Shown here: positions 12,101 to 21,100 of the stretch, one piece after another
Layout: each line of letters begins with the position of its first letter
Numbering within the stretch: the stretch's first letter is position 1
From: Pogona vitticeps
Lineage: Eukaryota; Chordata; Lepidosauria; Squamata; Agamidae
Assembly: GCF_051106095.1 (NCBI RefSeq)
Contig: NC_135783.1
Location: forward strand, 197,459,447 to 197,523,446
DNA length: 64,000 nt
Direction of reading: 5' to 3'
Translations under genes and position numbers: made by a program
The notes under the pieces: generated by a model
Seen by the model: only the letters and a program-made list of their open reading frames with translations
Told to the model about the DNA's origin: nothing
Databases searched by the model: none

Positions 12101-15100
12101 ACCCACTGAAATTTCCAAACAGTCTTCAAAAGGAGCTTCATGCAGAGAACTTTACAATCCATTCAGGATGTGGCTGAACCTTAATCATTTGTGATGCCTG
12201 TGAGTTTTATCACCACAGCCAAGACTCCCCCAATACAGATTGACTTCCTGTTCCACAGTCTTCCTTTTGTTAGACCATGAGCATCTATCACCCCACAGAG
12301 TCCTCCAGAGAATTAATTGTAGGCAAGGGCGAGCTTGCTTTAGTATGAATTAGTATTAGTTATTGACAAAAACTGCAAGTTGTAATGTAATCAAGATACA
12401 GTATGTGATGCCAGCTATGGTTTAAGAGGAATCACAGTTACTGTTAACATAGTTAAGGTTGTTGGGTGCGAACAAGCCGGGGAGAGGCTAGAAGAGAGAA
12501 CAGGTGGTGCTGTGGCCCACCCACTATCTTTAAAACTAAGGAGAATTGGGAGCCTTCTGCCCAGTGATATCCTGCATCTGGGAGTAAAGGAAAAAATTAG
12601 CAAAGACCTTTCCACTGACATGCTCGCCAGCGACATCAGTGTCTAACCCAGTGAATAAAGCTCTCAGTTATAGGAGAAGGCACACACTTAACATGGTTTT
12701 GTCGCTTCTCTTGTCAAATAGCTCATCTGTATATTGTGGGTAGGGTGGGGTGGGATGTACCCTAAAGCAGCGGTCCCCAACCTTTTCGAAACCGTGGACC
12801 ATTTAGGGGAGCGGGGCAGGGGGCACGCTCACGCACATGCATGAAAGGGCAGGGCGTGGCACACTCACAAGCATGCGCTAAAGGGCAGGGTGCGCTCACC
12901 CCAGAACAACATGCAACATGACATTATTTTGTTCTGTGACTTTGCAACATAAAGCTTACACATGGCTAGCAAACATTGAAGTATTTGTTTATTCCTTGCA
13001 TGTATATGAGCTCAATGACACCGCGCTCGCTTTGTGCTCGCTTTGAGGTGCCCCGCCACCCTGCGCATGGAGCTTGCTCCTCCTACCCAGTCCATAGCCC
13101 CAAAAAGTTGGGGACCACTGTTTTACACGATTCAAAACACGTCCAAAGTCAGCAAGTGAGTTTAATGGCTCAGCAGGGTGTAAAACCTTAATCTCCCAAA
13201 TCTTGGTACCAGTAGACTATGCATCATGAATATGTTCAGCTGTTTGTGCTGGTTCAAGAGTTTGCTTTACCATAGCATTTTTATTTTTAATGCATTCTGC
13301 TCACAGACCTGCCAGTAACTTCATAAAGCCAAAATAGGATTAGGCAAAAGCATTTGGCAACTCAAGCAGAAGAGAAAGTTAATCTTTTAAAGCTGCAGTT
13401 TGCCACCACAACAGCTGTGTGGCTTCTTTCACATCATTTCTTCAAAATAATTGAAAACATTATAATATTTAATCTAGACGACTGATGCTTTGGGTCTAAC
13501 CTCTGCTTGTTTGTTGTTGTTGTTTAAATAAGCTTCCAAGAGTGTCTTTCCAGGCAAATCTGTTTTTCTGTGAAAAAAGGAAAACTTGTTTACTGAAAAT
13601 ATTCTTTTAGGAAATTGTTGTAATATTTAATTAAAATGTTAAATATTGAATTACTTCAGTTCAGTTAAGAAGGCAAAAAGTGATTTGTTCTGCAAGTCAA
13701 GCTGACTTCATCAGCAATAGCATCAGCACTTGGCCTGTCTTGTTGTATGAAAACTGATTGACTGCAACATTACTATAATTAATAATAATGTTCCGTCAAC
13801 TCAATTCTGGTTTTTTGGCAACTCCTTCCAGGGTGTTTTAGGTAGAGAATTACTCAGAAGTGATTTCCCATTCCCTTCTAGGGGCGCCCTAGGACTGTGC
13901 AACTTGCCCAAGGCCACACAGGCTGGCGCTTTCCTCAGCAAGCACAGTGCAGAATCGAACTTCCAACCTCTGGCTCCACAACCAGACACCTAAACCACTG
14001 AGCTAAAGCAGTGTAAAAATATACTGTACTTTGTGGTATATAAACTAATGCAGTATAGTAAAAAAGAAAGATATTTTCTTGTAGGTGTTCTTGGAATCAT
14101 AGAGCAGTAAGGTGCCTCGAAGGCTCATTGTCATTAGTTTTGTGTAACATGCAATAATGTTAATGGTTACTTGTATTGAATCGCACATTGTGCTGAAAAT
14201 AATTCTGAAAACGATTGTATAGAAGCAAAAAAAGTAAAAAAAACCACTGGGTTTTATCCCTTTTTGAGTAATAGATGTTTGGTTTTAAATAACCTGTTTG
14301 AACAATTCTTTATTTTGTGGCCCTTGTGCATGTTAAGTTTGTTTATTTGAGTGTATTGTATGTTTTTGCCTCTGCGCTTTAACAGGCTGTACAAACAATG
14401 CATACAGCTGTGACTTTCAGTTTTCAAAATATATTGGTACATTAAAGGAATTAATTTTACTTTAATTTTGGAATGTGTTCCATTCAGTGCACTGCTATTT
14501 TTTCAAAGCATCTTTTTTTCTGTCTTGCAGAAAGAACTGTGCAACATGATACTCGACTGTTGTGCTCAGCAGAGAACGTATGAGAAATTCTTTGGCTTAC
14601 TGGCTGGGGTGAGTTGCTCTCTTTATGTGTGGCACCTGCACATGCGTCTCTCTTTCAGGATTCATTGCAAGCAGTACTTCCACCATCACATGGTGACATT
14701 GCATCTGTGGCTGAGCCACTGCAGGTGAAGTCTTCATCTTGAGGACGCAAATTTGTTTCTTGGTTTTTTAAATTTGAAAATGTTACTTTTGCCTAACACA
14801 GGTTTAACAATTTAGAATAATTATTAAATAAAATAAAAATGGATCTGATGTGTTTCATGCGGGGGAGGCATTTTCAATCCACTTCAGATCCTTGTCTGGA
14901 AATCCGCTGTGGGATTGCTAATGGATGATGCAGAACTTTGGAGATAAAGCTGTAGGGAGAAGGGAAAAAGCAACAGAACCATCAACAATTCAGTCAGAAG
15001 TGGCACAGGGACAAAGGCATGCCTTCATTCACAGAAAGCGTACATAAAAACATGACAGTTTTTCCTTTCCTCTTTAATTATTCACATTTTAAATTCAACA

Positions 15101-18100
15101 TACAAAATCAAACAAATTCAGCTTTGACCCCAACAAACACATGCATGAAAGGAAAGTGTTTTTGATCAGTGATAGAGACATCATTAATTTCCCCATCCAT
15201 TTGCTTTTCCCAGTGCTTGCTACAAAGTCCTGCCCCAGGTACTGGCAGTAGGGTGCCTGTTTTTTTGGTGGTGGTGGGGCTATACAGATGTTTGGACACA
15301 GGCCAATACTTTGAAAAGCAAGACCATTGCAGTGTTGATGCTGTTTGCCCATTTAGTCCCGGTGCTCTTGTGTATACATGTTGTAATGTCTGTTTTTCCT
15401 TAACTGTGCCCTTTGTTTCCAGCGTTTCTGTATGTTGAAAAAAGAATATATGGAATCATTTGAAGCCATTTTCAAAGAACAATATGATACTATCCACCGG
15501 TTGGAAACAAACAAGTTGAGGAATGTTGCTAAAATGTTTGCTCACCTTTTGTACACAGATTCTCTTCCTTGGAGTGTAAGTAGAAAAGGTGTCTCACCTT
15601 GCGTTGCGTATTCGGTTTCTGAAAATCAGAATATTCTTGTTGCTTGATCTATAGCAGTGGTCCCCAACCTTGGGCCTCCAGATGTTCTTGGACTTCAATT
15701 CCCAGAAATCCTGGCCAGCAGAAGTAGTGGTGAAGGCTTCTGGGAGTTGTATTTCAATAACATCTGGAGGCCCAAGGTTGAGGACTACTGATCTATAGGA
15801 CACCACTTTAGTCAGTTGAAGTAGAACTTCATATCATGGGCTGAACGCCTTGTCTATTTGGCCACTGACAAGGACGATGAGAACTTTGACTCAGACAAAC
15901 TTCACTTCAAAGTAAAGAAAGTTCAGCTAACGTTCTTATTTGGAACCAGGACTGCACACCAAAATGAAACTAAAAGTGTCAGTGATTTGCAAAGATAGTT
16001 GCTAAATTATCTAGTGCTTGTGTAAATTGGCCAGAGGTCAAAAAGGAAAAATAGCAGGGGTGGGGGGAGTAAATGGGATTAACTTAATTGATTTTGAGTG
16101 TTTGGCATTAACCTACCACTTCTTCCACTGGCAGGTCCTTGAATGCATAACACTAAGTGAAGAAACAACTACCTCCTCGAGTAGGATTTTTGTTAAAATA
16201 TTTTTCCAAGAGCTTAGTGAATATATGGGACTTCCTAACCTTAATGCAAGGTTGAAAGACGAGTAAGTAGAAATTTCATATCATAATATCTTTCCCGTGA
16301 GGGGATTCCTATTCATTTTATAGATATCTGATAATATTTCCATTCTCATTGAAAACAGAGTTCAAATAGTGTCTTCATGTTTCTTCTTAACACAGTAATT
16401 ATAGCGCTATGGGAGCTGAACATCCATGTTTCAGAAATAACCCCTAACTGAAGTATGGTTTCTTACATAAAATACTATGTTTTTTTCTTTTTTTCTTGTT
16501 TTTTCCCTTTTTTGGCAATTATATGTGCAAATGGGTAAGAACAGTAGAGTTCTGCTTCTGTAACTCATAGGGAAGCAGATTTTGCTGGTTTCTTGAATTC
16601 AGCCTATCCCTCTGATAAGGTTTGAGTGGAAAATTCAAGAAAAGTATGGGAAATGGTGCAGGAGGAAGGAAAAATTAGTAAAAAATTCTGCAACCTTTCC
16701 CTCAGTGGAAGTCTCCTCTGGATTGCAGTCCCAACCATGAAAACATGGGTATTTTGACAGTCTCATGTGGTATCACCATGTTGAGGCATTCCTTGCCCTG
16801 TAGGTGTAGAAATGCTTTTCCTAAGATAATGCTTGTTGTTTTCTGTTTATGTTACTTGAGATTATTTAAAGCTAAGCATGCTTCCTAGATACTGCCCCAT
16901 AGTGCTTAAAGCTCTATATCTTTACCATTTATTTATGCAGGCTATTCATTGCCCCCCACCCCCAGCAAGCTAGGTGTTCTCTTTACCAACCTTGGACGAA
17001 TGGAAGGCTGAGTGAACCTTGAGCCCAGGTACCTGGGATTGAATCCTGGTCATGAGCAGAGTTTTGATTGCAGTAGTGCAGTTTAGCCTCTGAGCCACAA
17101 GACTCATATAAAACTGCTGCCTGATCCATAGGACACCATTTTAGTCAGCTGAAATAATTTTAATTGACTGATCTAACCAGTTTTTACTGACATTTCCAAA
17201 AAGCATCAGGTTGGTATTGGATTGAGGTATCTCTTAAATATGGGGTGCTGAAGCTAATAATATCATCTTAGAGTCATTTCTTTATCACTGTTTGTATTTG
17301 AGGCTCTGAACATACCTGTTCATTGGAGAATGCCCTGGACAAAATATTCCTCTGTATTTCTGTGGTGAATCATTTTGAAGTCAGGGCAACTAACAACAAC
17401 AACAAAAAAAAAGACCAAGAAATGTTTCCTTAAACCAAACTAACACAAGTGCACATCTAAAACAAGCCAGAAGTTAGCCCTCTCTTCCCAGACCAGACTG
17501 CTTTCCAGACTCCAAACACCAGCCTAGGAGAGAACCACAGGCCTCTGTCAACCATCATTACTTCAGTTTAGTCTAGATTTCTGGCTTGCTCATATTTACA
17601 ACCAGACAGCGAATAAGCATTGACACAGCAAGACCTCACATGAACTACATCTTTAATTAAACCGTAAATGACTGATGTTTACCATTGATTGCATGTTAAA
17701 TAAATACCAGAGAATGATCCTTCCACATCCTGGAAAGCATGATGGACATGATGCATCCAACAGTCTTCTATGGAATTGTTGCTTTGTTAATCCCAAAGAA
17801 CAGTCGACAAAATAGGCAAGGAACTTTCCTGTAATGGATCATATAGAAATGTGGACATTTGTAAAACACAAGCATTTTAAATTAGATTAAATAGATTGAT
17901 ATCAAAGCAGTATTTCTTCTGCTTTTGAACAGTGCTGTAGTAGAACCTTGCCTAATAAGCAAGTCTCACTCACTTTCAGATGAAGTGCACATTTGTTTTA
18001 TTAATGAAATGGTCTGGGAGAACCGTGGGCTGCCCAGAACTTGTGCCTTTAGATAGATCACATTATTTTTTTAGATCATCATTTAATGAGGTTACAAATA

Positions 18101-21100
18101 ATTAAATATAGTTTATACACATGTCAGTGGCTTTCTAGAGAATTAGTTGAATCCTAGATAATATGTTTATAGTATAAAACAGCTTACAGTTTCCAGGTTC
18201 CATAAACTATATTTATTCATCATGTATTTATTGAGGAAAATTTCTTCCCTAATGTCTTGCCATAGCAAGAATTCTTTTAAGTCATTTGCTCCTATATTTC
18301 TATACCTGTAGCTGGTTTGTATATGCATGTGCCCTATTATTGTTTCCTATGGAACTGATATTAAGTTGGAAGGAGTGTTTATGGTGTATTTGACATTTTA
18401 GCATCTCCTGTAGATCAAAGTAAGTTGTGGATGCGCAGGATTGGAAGTATAATTTTTACGTTTGCTTTTCAACAGGACTCTGCAGCCATTCTTTGAAGGA
18501 TTGTTACCTCGGGATAATCCAAGAAATACGAGATTTGCCATCAATTTCTTCACTTCAATTGGTCTTGGTGGGCTAACGTAAGGAAGCATGTGATTTTATA
18601 ATATAGAGCGCAGTTCTTGGAATTCTGGCATAATGCCAATCAGTATAGCCATCCCCGATGGTGTTTGTATATGTATAGGTGATTTGGACAAGCATGCGCT
18701 TTCCTTCCTTGCTTCCCTTTCCCTCCTCCATTCCTAGATAGCTATCCTGAAGCGTGCCATTCCACTTCAGCCCTGGGCACTCCAGTTCTTATAATCCCAA
18801 ATCATGAGGTCAGTAGCCCAGAGAATATGTTCTGGACTCCAGTGCATGTACTCTATTTGAAAATCCCTTTGTGGAGGCATGAGGATGTTGGCATGGTATG
18901 CTTTGTCGCTGCATATCACATGGATCAAATTGGAGACCAGAAGCATCCATCCCAGGCTGCAGGCTGTTATTACATCCCTCTATCCCAACAAAAATTAAAT
19001 GGAGGGCTGAAGCAATGCAGATAGGGACTGATCCAGTGTCTCTCTCTCTCTCACTCACTCACTCACACATACACCATTCTGTGGCCCTTAGTGTTAGTTT
19101 TGAGGATCTCTTCCCCCAAAACCACTCCACCCTCCAAAATTGCTATGAACTTTGGAGCACAGCAGAGAGCATATAAAACATCCAAAAAAGTAATTGAATT
19201 GTTCAGATTGATTACCTGGCTTATTAAATGTGTTTAATTAGAGATGAGCTACGCGAACACCTGAAAAATGCACCCAAAATGATCATGACACAGAAACAAG
19301 ATGTGGAATCTTCAGATTCGTCTTCATCTTCAGAATCCGATTCATCAGGTCCAGAGGAGGATGCTAGCAGCAGCAGTAGCAGCACTTCAGGGTCTTCTAC
19401 TGGATCATCATCTGACAGTGAACACAGCAGTGACTCAGGTATGAAGTTCCACCTGTGATTCATCTTTTTGTCTTTACTGTCCCTGGTCTGAGACACTTGC
19501 ACGAGGGAAAAATCGTGGTGGCAATTTATTCGTGTCTTTCTGTGTTTGAAGATGGTGTTGATATTTTGCAGTGGACCAGACTTTCCTAATAATGTTGCCA
19601 GACTAAAGACTTAATAGATGGTGCATTGTAAACCCTTTAAGGAGTATTTGTGTAGTAGTTCTCTTTAGAGACAGAATTGCCCATTAATATAGGCAAGTTC
19701 ACAATTTTACCTAACACTTACCTGTGTGAGTTGAATAAGTCATATCACCTGTTTGGTGACTGGTTCCTCTTGCTTACCTCAGTATGTCCTGCTATGTTCA
19801 GATGGGCTTGTTCTCTAGTAAATGTCTCTGATATTATGTGATTTTGTCTAAATAATATATTCTTATCTTCCTGATCACTGACCGTTATATATTGTTGTTG
19901 TTTTCTGGTAAATGTGTTTTAGGATTGTAGCCTTAGCAGATTTCTTTGGAATAGATAAAGCGAGAGTACCTTGTTCTGTGATTCATGTGCATAGTCGAGA
20001 ACAGCATCCTTTGGGTTGGGAGTGGAATGTAACTCTGTACCTACTCTTCAGAACTCTCTACCCATGGGCATTGCTGGTGTCTAATTTATAAGGTTTTTTA
20101 TCTGCTCATTTTGTTAAGTGTAGCTCTTTTATGCTGTATTAGTGTGCTTTCTGATGCAGGAACTATCAATTGTAGTATTAATTAATGCAATTCAGTATAC
20201 TGCTACTTGTATTCTGCTTCCTTCTGTTTATAAAAGATTCTGCTGCTGCAGGATGCCTTCCATGCTATAATCAGCATATTTGAATAAGTCATCCTTCTGA
20301 TTTTCCCCCCATTATCTGAAATGTACTGTACAGTATAAAGAACATTAGTAATCTAAATAGTGCCTGCTTAGTCCACTCTTGAACATGCAAGCACTAAGTT
20401 GTGAGAGCAGATGACAGCCCAGCTTGAGCTTCTGCATTCAAAAAGCATACTGTTTTGGGGGAAAAATTATTTGTTGATGGTTTTAAGAGCAAAAATCTTC
20501 TAATTCTCAAATATAGTACAGATTCAGAATGTTTGAAAAGAGGTCTACTGCAGTTCATTGTAAATTTGCTGTATATTCCTATTACTAAAAATTTAATACA
20601 TCAGTAACGCCAGAGTACTAAAGGAAAGCGTAATGGAACAGGGTCAGAAAAGTGGCATTTCAGCAAAGAGCCAGATGGCTTTTGTAGAGACAGCTGCAGC
20701 TAGACGGGGACCAGGGAGGTAAGTCCTTGGTGACAAATTAATAGAGTCTGTGAGTCTGAATGTCCCTCATTTTTTTTCTCATACTGTGTTGTGTTTGCTT
20801 TCCATTGAATGCATTCCGTTCTAATATTTGGTCGCTTTCCATGTTGGTCGGGGGCAGGTGTGTGTGTGAGAAAATGATTCATTGTAGAGACATTTTGATA
20901 GTCTCAACAGTACAATGTTTTTCTTTTCTATTCTGTTTATTTCTTTCTTTTGCACTGTGAGCAGAAATATTGCTCGAATGATTATGCACACCTGTACTTA
21001 ATACAGCTTGGTATGAGAGAATCAGCTTCTGTCTCTTTGCAGTGTTTTGTCAAGAGACCCTTTAAAGGCTAGGTTAGAGCTTGCATTCAGACTGTACCCA

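Noticed and set aside
13786-14015. Functional tRNA gene on the minus strand
   Set aside because: It has A and B box-like motifs, but it continues into a LINE-like tail and lacks a closed tRNA cloverleaf. It is a SINE.
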